Source of the DNA: Candidatus Omnitrophota bacterium
GTDB taxonomy: Bacteria > Omnitrophota > Gorgyraeia > 2-01-FULL-45-10
Reading direction: 5' to 3'
Assembly: GCA_041650805.1 (NCBI GenBank)
Contig: JBAZKM010000004.1
Location: forward strand, 1-64,000
Length of the DNA: 64,000 bases
This document shows, in pieces, positions 1-8,194 of this stretch. The notes under the pieces are model-generated. The model was not told the origin of the DNA. It made no database searches and saw nothing but the letters and a program-made list of their open reading frames with translations. Each line of letters opens with the position of its first letter. Position 1 is the first letter of the stretch. The position numbers and the translations under genes are program-made.

Positions 1-2322
1 AGAGGCGCCGAAGTCGATCACGACCTCGTCCCTGGAGTCGCCGTCTATATCGCCCGAGGTGATAGATTCCGGGTCGACCGCGGTTATCTGGAGCCATGTG
101 CCGTCGTCATGCCATATCCATATGCCGTAAGAGGCGCCGAAGTCGATGATGGCGTCCGATCCGCCATTCCCGTCGATGTCTCCTACGGTGACACGGGGCG
201 ACTGCGCAATGACCTTTGAGCTCATATCAGAGGCGAATTTACTTATTATGGCGCAGGTAGAGAGATCTTCCGGATAATATACCGAGTAGAGATAATAGTC
301 GGGGTATAGATCGCCGTCTTCCTGGTGTCCCACCATATCCCAGAAACCGGCCCCGTCACCGCCTGCGGCATATACAAGGTCGGTCCAATCTTTATAGACC
401 CTGTCACGTACCGCGGTGCCCGAATAGGCCTCTATGAGATCGTAATATACCTCACCTGTGTAGGTCGAGTAATCGCTCTTCACCTGGATACCCAGGGAAT
501 TGACCTGTGACGGGTAGGGTATCTCTGCCACGGGCAACTTCAATAAATACCAGTGGCCCGCCCAGAGGTACCCTTTTACCAGATCACTCGACCACGTCTT
601 CTCATTCGTCGGCCCTGATTCAGCGTAAAGCTGTACTTCAATCCATGTCCCCGGCGGCGCATCAGGCACACGGACCCATCCCGATACGTATTCATATCCC
701 GAAAGATCTTTAGAGGTCCCGTACCAGACCCTGCCTCCTGCGGTGGACCACCCCGAGAAGGAGGCGGTATACTGTATCGAACCGTTGCCGTCGGCGCTGA
801 TACCTCCCGCCCATGCCGGCCCTGCCGTGTACCCCCAGTGGATATCCCATCCCTCCGTGTCACTGCCAAAACTGTGGAGGACCTCTTCTTTCTGGATATC
901 GGTCCTGCCGCCTATCCGCCATCCGAACTCTCCGAGATATACGGGCTTACCTACGGTCGTATGACCGTCCCTGATGTGGTCCTCTATCCATTCCTTTGAT
1001 TCCTCTTCCGACATTATGTAATCGTTGGGGAAGAGGTGGAATGAGCAGGCATCTATATTTGTGCATTGGTTATTCCTGATATAGTCGGTCCCGCTCCCGT
1101 TGTACCAGCCTTCGAGGCCCACCGATAACAGGTGGTATGGGTCTTCGGTCTTTATGTAAGCGGCTACGTCTTCGATCCACGCCTGGAGGGTATCGCCCGA
1201 CGGGTCGCTTTCGCAGCGCGGCTCGTTGGCGAGCTCCCACATCATGATAGCCGGCTCATGCTTATAAGCGACTCCCGTAATGGTATTGACCCTGTTGAGC
1301 ATATGGTAGATATAGTTCGTATAGAGCGTCCTGCATGTCTCGTCGAAATAGAAGATATCGTGGTTACTGATATCCGTGTAGATCTCCCAGAACGCCTTCC
1401 CGTTACCCTTGGAGGCATCGTATACAAGCTCGAGCGAGTGGTAGCCCTGGGTCGACATATTCGAGAGCGCTACGGAGGAAGCGTCCGACCAGGCCGACGC
1501 CTCATGCCACCCGCCTACCTCTTCGGCCCCGTCCCACAGGAGCGTCTTCGACGCGGTCCCCGTATAGATATTGTCGACGTAGACGGACCCGCTCGCGGTG
1601 TGACCGTAGACGCCGATGCTAAGCTGTTTCACGTCATCCAGGCCGGCTATGGCGCTGGTATATTCCCACCCCGATGCCTCACACTTCCAGTCATTAGAAT
1701 CGAGGGTGAATGTGACGTGGTTCCATCCCGTCGCGATCGCCTGCGGAAGCGATTCGTGCCAATCCCAGAGCGTCCCGGTGCTTACCGCGAGAGCTACGTC
1801 CGTAACACCGCCCGGGTTATATATATCGAACGATATCCTCGCCTTGGCCGTGGGCGACCAGGCCGTGTACTTTCTTATGCCCCCGAAATTATCGTCCCAA
1901 TTGTTGACGAAGGGTATTATCAACCTGATGCCGCATGCCTTCGCCTTTGCGACTATGTAGTCGAGCTTCTGGAATGTTGGTTCGTCGTATACGCCCGGTT
2001 CGGGCTGGAAACAGTAGGTGTCCTTTATATTGCCTTCGCATGACCCCCACGTCCTCACCACCCTCAGGCCCAGCGCCTTTGCGTCGTCCAGGATCTCGTC
2101 TATCATGGCCTGCGTCTTATAGAAGAGGTAATAGTTGTTGGTGCTTGCGAAATAGAACGGCTCCCCGTCCAACGTAAGGTGCGCGCCGTCCCTTTTGACG
2201 AACTCCGATTCATCGACCCCGAAGGCCTCTGTCGTTCCGGGCATGATCGTATAGAAGATGCCGGTTACGAGCGCCAGGGCCACGGTAATAAATGCTGTAT
2301 ATATCCTCTTTTTGTCTTTCAT
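1..2322 (-). CDS. GH5-type endo-beta-mannanase-like glycoside hydrolase (3' end outside window)
   Basis: Probable exported glycoside hydrolase of the GH5 mannanase type, which would cut internal beta-1,4 links of mannan-like glycans outside the cell. From the ATG at 2322 there is a hydrophobic signal-like N-terminus (residues ~5-25). The barrel starts near residue 35 (FASTNNYY). The acid/base motif LANEP lies near residue 366, the nucleophile motif LGEFGW near 464, and the barrel ends at GFWDMVGH near 660. Two beta-rich stretches without barrel motifs, roughly residues 153-315 and 478-630, interrupt the barrel and resemble carbohydrate-binding modules. The C-terminus begins a Ca-type repeat (DGDSxDEVVIDFGA) shared with the next gene and runs off the window edge. 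It lies downstream of the T2SS cluster, so it may be a T2SS substrate (inference). The family is fairly sure; the substrate is inferred. Confidence 0.85.
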   Translation of the reverse strand, partial: MKDKKRIYTAFITVALALVTGIFYTIMPGTTEAFGVDESEFVKRDGAHLTLDGEPFYFASTNNYYLFYKTQAMIDEILDDAKALGLRVVRTWGSCEGNIKDTYCFQPEPGVYDEPTFQKLDYIVAKAKACGIRLIIPFVNNWDDNFGGIRKYTAWSPTAKARISFDIYNPGGVTDVALAVSTGTLWDWHESLPQAIATGWNHVTFTLDSNDWKCEASGWEYTSAIAGLDDVKQLSIGVYGHTASGSVYVDNIYTGTASKTLLWDGAEEVGGWHEASAWSDASSVALSNMSTQGYHSLELVYDASKGNGKAFWEIYTDISNHDIFYFDETCRTLYTNYIYHMLNRVNTITGVAYKHEPAIMMWELANEPRCESDPSGDTLQAWIEDVAAYIKTEDPYHLLSVGLEGWYNGSGTDYIRNNQCTNIDACSFHLFPNDYIMSEEESKEWIEDHIRDGHTTVGKPVYLGEFGWRIGGRTDIQKEEVLHSFGSDTEGWDIHWGYTAGPAWAGGISADGNGSIQYTASFSGWSTAGGRVWYGTSKDLSGYEYVSGWVRVPDAPPGTWIEVQLYAESGPTNEKTWSSDLVKGYLWAGHWYLLKLPVAEIPYPSQVNSLGIQVKSDYSTYTGEVYYDLIEAYSGTAVRDRVYKDWTDLVYAAGGDGAGFWDMVGHQEDGDLYPDYYLYSVYYPEDLSTCAIISKFASDMSSKVIAQSPRVTVGDIDGNGGSDAIIDFGASYGIWIWHDDGTWLQITAVDPESITSGDIDGDSRDEVVIDFGAS

Positions 2323-2353
2323 CTTAATTTGCCTCTGATTTTAAAATCCACTA

Positions 2354-2381
2354 ATTATATCATGGATAGCGGGAAAAACAA
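2354..2381 (-). promoter_or_regulatory. Putative sigma70 promoter of the GH5 gene
   Basis: On the minus strand TTGTTT (2376-2381) and TATAAT (2354-2359) are 16 bp apart, and TG one base before TATAAT gives an extended -10. The start would be about 25 bases before the ATG at 2322, with AGAGG as ribosome site. The -35 overlaps the terminator of the upstream gene. Confidence 0.55.
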
Positions 2382-2427
2382 GAGGGCTAATCTAGCTTTT
2401 TTATCATTTAACTATATTAGCCCTCTT
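2374..2427 (-). terminator. Rho-independent terminator after the 1486-residue protein gene
   Basis: A 12-bp inverted repeat (arms 2380-2391 and 2416-2427, AAGAGGGCTAAT and its complement) has a 24-base loop. On the minus strand it is followed by a T-rich run, directly after the stop codon at 2457. It separates the large secreted protein gene from the GH5 gene. Confidence 0.75.
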
Positions 2428-2456
2428 TTCAAGAAATCAGTATAATATATGCTTCT

Positions 2457-5400
2457 TTATAAGACCTTTCCGGTTACCATAACTTCCGGCGTCACATTAC
2501 TGATAAAACCCCAGCTGCCGTCATCATGGTGGACCCATACACCGTAATCGGAGCCGAAGTCGATGACGACGTCACACCTGCCATTCCCGTCGACATCGGC
2601 GGTGACCATAGATTCCGGATCGACCGGGCTCATCAGCTCCCAGCCCCCGTTATCATACCAGGTCCATATACCGTATACCGGGCCGAAGTCGATGATGATG
2701 TCGTCCTTGCCGTTACCGTTCACATCTCCCGTGGCCATCGAGTCGGGGCTCACGCTGTTTATCTGGTCCCAGCTGCCGTCATCATGGTATGCCCATATGC
2801 CGTAATCGGAGCCGAAGTCGATGATGACCTCATCCTTCGAGTCACCGTCAAAATCGCCGGCGGTCAGCCATTCCGCATTTACGGCGCTTATTAAATTCCA
2901 GACGCCGTCGTCATGCCTCGCCCATACACCGTAATCGGCGCCGAAGTCGATGATCATCTCGTCCTTTGCATCGTTATCTATATCACCCGTGCAGAGATTC
3001 AGGGCGCTCACATCGCTTACCTGGCTCCACCTGCCGTCGTCATATCGCACCCATATCCCGCAATCGGAGCCGAAGTCGATGATGACGTCATCCATCCCGT
3101 TACCGTTCACGTCGCCGGTGACCATCAGTTCGGGGCTTGTATCGCTTATCGGGTCCCAGCCACCCTCTTCATGGCATGCCCATACGCCGTATTCGGAGCC
3201 GAAGTCGATTATGACCTCATCTTTCGAATCACCGTCAATATCGCCGGTGGTCATCGAATACGGGTCCAGTATGTGCAGATTGGACCAGAAGGAGAAGTAG
3301 GGCGTATTATGCCTCACCCATATGCCGTACTCGGAACCGAAGGCGATCACGACATCGCTCTTCGCCCCGGAATAGCCCGGAGACTGGTAATGGTATCCCA
3401 TATCGACCGTATCCGCGTCGAGTACATGGTCTGTGCGCGTAGTGAGGCCCGACAGGCCGATATATTCCGCCGAGGTGCTCCCGGTATTTAAACACGGGCT
3501 GTCGGAGACCTGCCCTGCAGAGGTCTGGCTGAGGTGATAATCGCCGCCCGCGGCATCGAAGAAGAGCGGGTCCTGGGAGATATTGCTCTCCGGCAATGGC
3601 TCGCAATTCCTGTAGTCAGCGGTGGTGTGGCCGTAGGAGTCATTATTGGATATCGTCCCTTTGGCGCCGCTGCCGCCCCAATATATGCCGCTATTGCCCC
3701 ATCCGCCGTTATTGCCGACGAGGATGTTATTCTTTATCTCGCTCCCCGCGACATTTGTGTAATATATGCCGCCTCCTTCGTTGTTGTTGAGGATGGTGTT
3801 GTTCACTATGGAGAGCCCCTGCATATTCTCGCAATAGACACCGGTGGCCTCATTATCCTCTATGATGTTATTCATGATCTGCGCGTACGGATTCTGGTTC
3901 AGGTAGATGCCGTTGGTGGTGTTCTGAGCGATGCGTGACCCTATTATGGTGAACTGCGCGGCCCCGTATATACCGTTCCCGCCGTTCTGGAATATCGTAC
4001 ACCCCGCTACCAGTACGGACGAATCGGTATTCCATGCGGAGATACCCTCGTATCTGAAACTTGTGATCGTGGAATCTATCACTTCGACGGATATGCCGGG
4101 TCCGTATATGCTGACGCCCTGGTAACCGGTCGAGTCGGCCTTGCGGCCTTCCAGATAACAACCTTCGATCATGACAGACGTGCCGTTGCTCACCTGAACG
4201 CCCTGGCCGCAGTTTATGATCCTGCAGTCCCTTATTATTATCGAGGAGGAATACCACAGGCTGACGCCGGATGTCCCTTCTTTAGCCGTGCCGTTCTTCA
4301 GTGTCAGGCCGTCTATGACCACATCGGACACGTTGGAAAGCCCGATGATAGACCAGTCGTCGCGTCCCTCGGCATCGATTATCGTCTCGTTCGCCTCTAT
4401 ATCCCTGGTCCATCCCGTCGGCTCGTACCCGCCTTCGAGGATGAGGCCGTCCTTGTTCCACATGCCGATGCTCATAGCCGATTCGTGATATGTGCCGCGC
4501 GCGATGAAGACCTTCGTCCCGTCGCCCGTCTCTTCTTTTATGGCGTCTCCGAGGTTCCTGAACGGGTTCGCCTTCGTCCCGTCTTCAGTGGCGGAAACGC
4601 TGTTACAATCTACGTAGATGCTGATGATCGCCTCGCCGACGCTGGTGTACGTCTCTGCCGTACGGCCGTCGCCGAGATCATAGTATGTGTAGAGCTGGTA
4701 ATAGTATATATTGTTGGCGGGGTCTAGCGTGTTATCCGTATAACATGCCGTGTCCCCTGACGGATAGTATATCGTGGTTATGAGATTGGCCGGGCTCTTG
4801 AGCGATTCATTGCCGGTCGACCTGTATATCTCGAACCTCGTGATATTTGCCTTATGGGGGTCATCGGCATAGGTGCACTCGAGATATACCGAAGGCGTCT
4901 CGCCTCTCCAGACGACTTTCGGCGACCTGCCTTCAGGGCCGTTGCCGAAGAGGAAGTTCCAGTCGGCCGGCCTGAACCCTGGCAGTATGCCGTCCAGCGT
5001 AGGATATTCAAAATCATCCGGTATGAGATCGCTGTTGTCTATAAAGGCATCGAGATAGTCCCGGAGGTCCTTGGGATTGGTGAAAAACTCATAGAGGTCG
5101 ACGTCTATATCTATCCCCGTACCGGCATCTTCGCCGAAAAATTCGGAAAGGGAGGGTATGGTAAAGAACGGGTTGGCCGCATGGTCAACGAGGTTATTCT
5201 TGACCCCTGCCATCTGATCCCGCACCATCTCCTCTACGTCCAGGATCTCTTCCTTTTCCTCTTCGGGGTCTTCCGGTTCATAGAACCTGAAGAGGTGGTT
5301 CGATCCGTCTGTCCTCGCCCTTATGGCCGCGGATGCCGCCATGTACGAATCGATCGCATTGACCAGGGCGGTCTTCGCGTCTCCGAGAAGCGCCGCCGTA

Positions 5401-6917
5401 TCGATCCCTTCGTCGGTACGCAGCTTGAAGAGGCCCTCATTATCGTTAAGTATCGAAAGGACTATGTCGAATTCGCCGTCGCCCATAGTAAGCTGCCTGA
5501 TATCGGCGTCGCCCATATCATACGCCGCGTTGATCTTGATGTTCGATCTCAGGAAATAGAGGCCCGATTCGAGCGCCTTTGCATCCCCGTAATCGAGCAC
5601 AAGGTCTTCGGAGAGAGCGGGGCAATGGAGCGGAGTGACCGTATCGGAAAAAGCGCCTGTTACGACGGATAGATTGCCGAGGGCCGTATTTATCTCGGCG
5701 AGGATGCCTGTAGTACCGGTCTCCCCGCTCGCGATATACTGCCCCTCACCCAGGTCCGGATACGGGCGGCACATGCTTACCTCTATGGCGTCCGCGCATA
5801 TCATATTGCCCGTCTCATTGCTGGAGAGCGTGATCGAATTCTCTGCGGACGACTCGAACTGGAATATGCCTATGCAATACCAGTGGTTATCGTTCCCTTC
5901 GTATTTCACGTCTACCGTATCATACCCGTTCACCGTATATTGGACCGTCCCGGCGTTTTCCCACTCGCCCTCCATATGCGGCATATATACGTATATGGCA
6001 TACTCTTCCCCGGCGTCCGGGACGTTGAACATCCACGTCGCGCTTACGCCTTCGCCCGCGATGGCCCGGTGGTAATTACCCCTGTTCGCATGCTGGACCT
6101 CGCTCACCTCCTGCCACCCGTCGCCGGAAGTGTAAAAATCTGGCTCACTGGAGTCATCGGTGACCCTCCCTTCATAAACGAGCTTCAGGCCATCCGCGAC
6201 GACATCGCCTGTCGATGAATCGCCGGACAATACCACGCTGTGGGACTCATCGAAGTTGAACCTGTATAAACCCAGACTGCGCCAACCGGCGCCCTGGCCG
6301 TAACTCTTCTGGTTCTTGTAGACCTCGGTGCTACCCAGGCCGTGATTCACCGTATAGTGCGCGCTCTCTGTGCCCCCCTCTGCAGGCGGTATCCATACAA
6401 ATACCTCATATTCGCCTTCCACCGGCACGTTTATATACCACGTGGCTGTGTCAGTATTGGAGCCCGAAGCATGTACCCGGCAATTGGTATCATAGGTGTT
6501 GAGGGAGTCCGTCTCCGGTGAGAGGGTCCACGAGTCGTCGCACGAGAAGAGCTCGCTGTCATTATCGATGATGATATTCTCGATCTCGTACATATTGTAA
6601 TTGAACTCGCCTTCGGCATCGAAAAATAGCGGCATATCGGCCTCGTCCAGGAGGTCGAGTTCCCGTAATTTTGCCTTAAGGGCTTCGTTACCGGAGATGA
6701 CCGTCACCGCGTGCCAAAAGTTCTCGACCTGGCCCGTAGGGTTCGCGGCTAGCGCGGTTTCGAACGCGTTGTGCGCGCCTACGAAGTTCTTGTCGCTCAA
6801 AAGGAGCGTCTTCCCGTCATCTATGTCCGTGGCGGACGCGGTGCCTGCGGCGAAGACGACCGTTAAAGATACAAAGACCGATAATACCGATAAAGCAAGA
6901 CCTTTCCTATTACGCAT
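2457..6917 (-). CDS. Large secreted protein: golvesin-like domains, right-handed beta-helix and 7-repeat propeller-like C-terminus
   Basis: A 1486-residue protein with a clear signal peptide (about residues 1-29, ending near TASA). Visible regions in order are: a short helical segment; two golvesin-C-like modules (about 120-250 and 258-385, with WYINVPVEGEYEVFVW and WMFNVPDAGEEYAIYVYMP); a helical middle; an Ig/Fn-like segment (about 670-765); a right-handed parallel beta-helix of the NosD/pectate-lyase sort (about 766-1185, repeated NxI and SxxxIxN turns); and seven 43-residue repeats (about 1186-1486) with DGDSxDEVIIDFGSxYGxW, like integrin/VCBS propeller blades with Asp-rich Ca loops. No catalytic site can be assigned; glycan binding or cleavage is only a guess. 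The ribosome site GAGGGGG lies five bases before the ATG. The start is 14 bp from the LptC-like gene, probably one transcript. It is likely exported to the surface or medium. Confidence 0.85.
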   Translation of the reverse strand: MRNRKGLALSVLSVFVSLTVVFAAGTASATDIDDGKTLLLSDKNFVGAHNAFETALAANPTGQVENFWHAVTVISGNEALKAKLRELDLLDEADMPLFFDAEGEFNYNMYEIENIIIDNDSELFSCDDSWTLSPETDSLNTYDTNCRVHASGSNTDTATWYINVPVEGEYEVFVWIPPAEGGTESAHYTVNHGLGSTEVYKNQKSYGQGAGWRSLGLYRFNFDESHSVVLSGDSSTGDVVADGLKLVYEGRVTDDSSEPDFYTSGDGWQEVSEVQHANRGNYHRAIAGEGVSATWMFNVPDAGEEYAIYVYMPHMEGEWENAGTVQYTVNGYDTVDVKYEGNDNHWYCIGIFQFESSAENSITLSSNETGNMICADAIEVSMCRPYPDLGEGQYIASGETGTTGILAEINTALGNLSVVTGAFSDTVTPLHCPALSEDLVLDYGDAKALESGLYFLRSNIKINAAYDMGDADIRQLTMGDGEFDIVLSILNDNEGLFKLRTDEGIDTAALLGDAKTALVNAIDSYMAASAAIRARTDGSNHLFRFYEPEDPEEEKEEILDVEEMVRDQMAGVKNNLVDHAANPFFTIPSLSEFFGEDAGTGIDIDVDLYEFFTNPKDLRDYLDAFIDNSDLIPDDFEYPTLDGILPGFRPADWNFLFGNGPEGRSPKVVWRGETPSVYLECTYADDPHKANITRFEIYRSTGNESLKSPANLITTIYYPSGDTACYTDNTLDPANNIYYYQLYTYYDLGDGRTAETYTSVGEAIISIYVDCNSVSATEDGTKANPFRNLGDAIKEETGDGTKVFIARGTYHESAMSIGMWNKDGLILEGGYEPTGWTRDIEANETIIDAEGRDDWSIIGLSNVSDVVIDGLTLKNGTAKEGTSGVSLWYSSSIIIRDCRIINCGQGVQVSNGTSVMIEGCYLEGRKADSTGYQGVSIYGPGISVEVIDSTITSFRYEGISAWNTDSSVLVAGCTIFQNGGNGIYGAAQFTIIGSRIAQNTTNGIYLNQNPYAQIMNNIIEDNEATGVYCENMQGLSIVNNTILNNNEGGGIYYTNVAGSEIKNNILVGNNGGWGNSGIYWGGSGAKGTISNNDSYGHTTADYRNCEPLPESNISQDPLFFDAAGGDYHLSQTSAGQVSDSPCLNTGSTSAEYIGLSGLTTRTDHVLDADTVDMGYHYQSPGYSGAKSDVVIAFGSEYGIWVRHNTPYFSFWSNLHILDPYSMTTGDIDGDSKDEVIIDFGSEYGVWACHEEGGWDPISDTSPELMVTGDVNGNGMDDVIIDFGSDCGIWVRYDDGRWSQVSDVSALNLCTGDIDNDAKDEMIIDFGADYGVWARHDDGVWNLISAVNAEWLTAGDFDGDSKDEVIIDFGSDYGIWAYHDDGSWDQINSVSPDSMATGDVNGNGKDDIIIDFGPVYGIWTWYDNGGWELMSPVDPESMVTADVDGNGRCDVVIDFGSDYGVWVHHDDGSWGFISNVTPEVMVTGKVL
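2460..3362 (-). repeat. Seven tandem ~43-codon FG-GAP/VCBS-like repeats
   Basis: Seven in-frame units encode [A/D]FGxxYG[I/V]W followed by a DxDxDxxDE-type loop in most units. The count of seven suggests a seven-bladed propeller. The same unit recurs at the 3' end of the GH5 gene (1 to about 200). Confidence 0.85.
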
Positions 6918-6930
6918 ATCATCCCCCTCT

Positions 6931-7560
6931 TTAGCCGAATATCCTTGTAAGTGACCTCACGCGTTTATATCTATCGTTCCGGATATCGAAATTCCGTAAC
7001 GCTACGTCCGAATCTACCATATCCGCCTTTACCGCCTTGCCGTCATATCTCAATACGCAATTGCCGTTGGCAAAGACCGTATTTTTCGCGTTGTCCAATA
7101 CCAGGGTCCTGCATGAGAGCGTCCTGTGCTGGGTGGTGACCAGGCATATATCCCTGGAGAGCTCTATGCGCGACGTCATGGCGGATATCATGTCCCCTTT
7201 CTGGATGGGCGCACCCAGGATGGCGCGTTTCGCGCTCAGGTACGAAACCGGGGCGTTATTTTCATAAAAAGTTATAAGGACATCTTCCAGCCGGACGGCC
7301 TTTGACACGTCCGTAGAAAAGAGGGCTATCTTGCGGTTAACGGCCCTGATCCTCTTCCCCTCTATGGTATACCGTTTTTCGGTTCCGTTATCGGCATATT
7401 TCGTAAAGGTGAAATCTTCGAACGACGCCGAATGGCGGGGACTTGAAACGGGACTTTTTACAGGATTTGTTTTACTGAATGGAGAGGTTGCGTATGTTAA
7501 CGCGCCGGTCAATACGGCTACCGCTATGATGGGAACTGTGATATTGGCCTTCATATGCAT
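6931..7560 (-). CDS. LptC-like membrane-anchored periplasmic protein
   Basis: About 209 residues with one N-terminal membrane segment (residues ~5-25) and then an all-beta periplasmic part. The latter matches the style of LptC, which bridges the LptBFG extractor and the LptA strand during lipopolysaccharide export (FEDFTFTKYADNG, VRLEDVLITFYENN, LSAKRAIL, ELSRDICLVT, TLSCRTLVLDN). LptC family members are near 190 residues, so the length fits. Two ATGs compete (7560 and 7554); neither has a clear ribosome site and the promoter start lies only ~20 bases upstream. It is the first gene of a transcript that continues into the 1486-residue secreted protein, which is an unusual partner. Assignment is by profile-like reading, not a signature residue. 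Confidence 0.65.
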   Translation of the reverse strand: MHMKANITVPIIAVAVLTGALTYATSPFSKTNPVKSPVSSPRHSASFEDFTFTKYADNGTEKRYTIEGKRIRAVNRKIALFSTDVSKAVRLEDVLITFYENNAPVSYLSAKRAILGAPIQKGDMISAMTSRIELSRDICLVTTQHRTLSCRTLVLDNAKNTVFANGNCVLRYDGKAVKADMVDSDVALRNFDIRNDRYKRVRSLTRIFG

Positions 7561-7586
7561 GAGCTGTGGTAATAGATGCGGAGTAT

Positions 7587-7615
7587 ATCATATTATCATA
7601 TATGGCCCTTGTCAA
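7587..7615 (-). promoter_or_regulatory. Strong sigma70 promoter before the LptC-like gene
   Basis: On the minus strand TTGACA (7610-7615), a 17-bp spacer, and TATGAT (7587-7592). Transcription would start near 7580, some 20 bases before the ATG. Confidence 0.75.
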
Positions 7616-7647
7616 CTTTGAAATCAAGCTTTTGCCTCCCTAACCCG

Positions 7648-8172
7648 TCACTGTTTTATTACTATGGTGCCCAGTGACACACCCTCTTTTTCGGTGATCT
7701 CCCTGGCCCTCTTTTCGAGCTCTTCCTTTGTCCTCAGAAGGTTATCGAGTTGGAACTTCATATTCATGTAATCTTCGTTCACCTTTTCGAGCCGCTTAAG
7801 GAGGTCCTCCTTCTCGGCGCGCTCTTCTTCCAGTTTCCGCTTCAGGTTCTGGATCTCAAATTCCCGTTCGTCGGTCTTGATGAGCGCCCTGGCGAGCGCC
7901 TTCTTCGCCTCCTCCAGATTCTGGGCGAGGATACCTATCTTTTCGTCCTGGGCCTTTATATTCGTCTTCATCTCGATATTGGCCATCTCGAGCTCTTTAA
8001 GCGCGCTTTCGACCTCTGCCTTTGCCATGCTGACCTCATCGAACCTCTTCTGCAGCATGACCTTGCGGTCCCTTTCGTTCTCTTTAAGGACAAATAAGAC
8101 GATCGTGGTGTAAAGCAGGATAACGCTCGTTACCGAAAGAAATATCACGAGCAGCTTAATGTCCCTGTTCAT
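7648..8172 (-). CDS. Single-pass membrane protein with long coiled coil
   Basis: A 174-residue protein of unknown function. Residues ~7-29 form one hydrophobic helix (LLVIFLSVTSVILLYTTIVL). Residues ~35-160 are an almost continuous heptad-rich, Glu/Lys-rich coiled coil, ending in VSLGTIVIKQ. It lies 22 bp downstream of the secretin gene, on the same strand and after no visible terminator, so it is probably the last gene of the merR-exeA-gspC-gspD transcript. That placement suggests a structural or assembly role near the secretion machine (inference). No family recognised. Confidence 0.75.
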   Translation of the reverse strand: MNRDIKLLVIFLSVTSVILLYTTIVLFVLKENERDRKVMLQKRFDEVSMAKAEVESALKELEMANIEMKTNIKAQDEKIGILAQNLEEAKKALARALIKTDEREFEIQNLKRKLEEERAEKEDLLKRLEKVNEDYMNMKFQLDNLLRTKEELEKRAREITEKEGVSLGTIVIKQ

Positions 8173-8194
8173 ACATTTTCCTTTCTTTTAAAGA

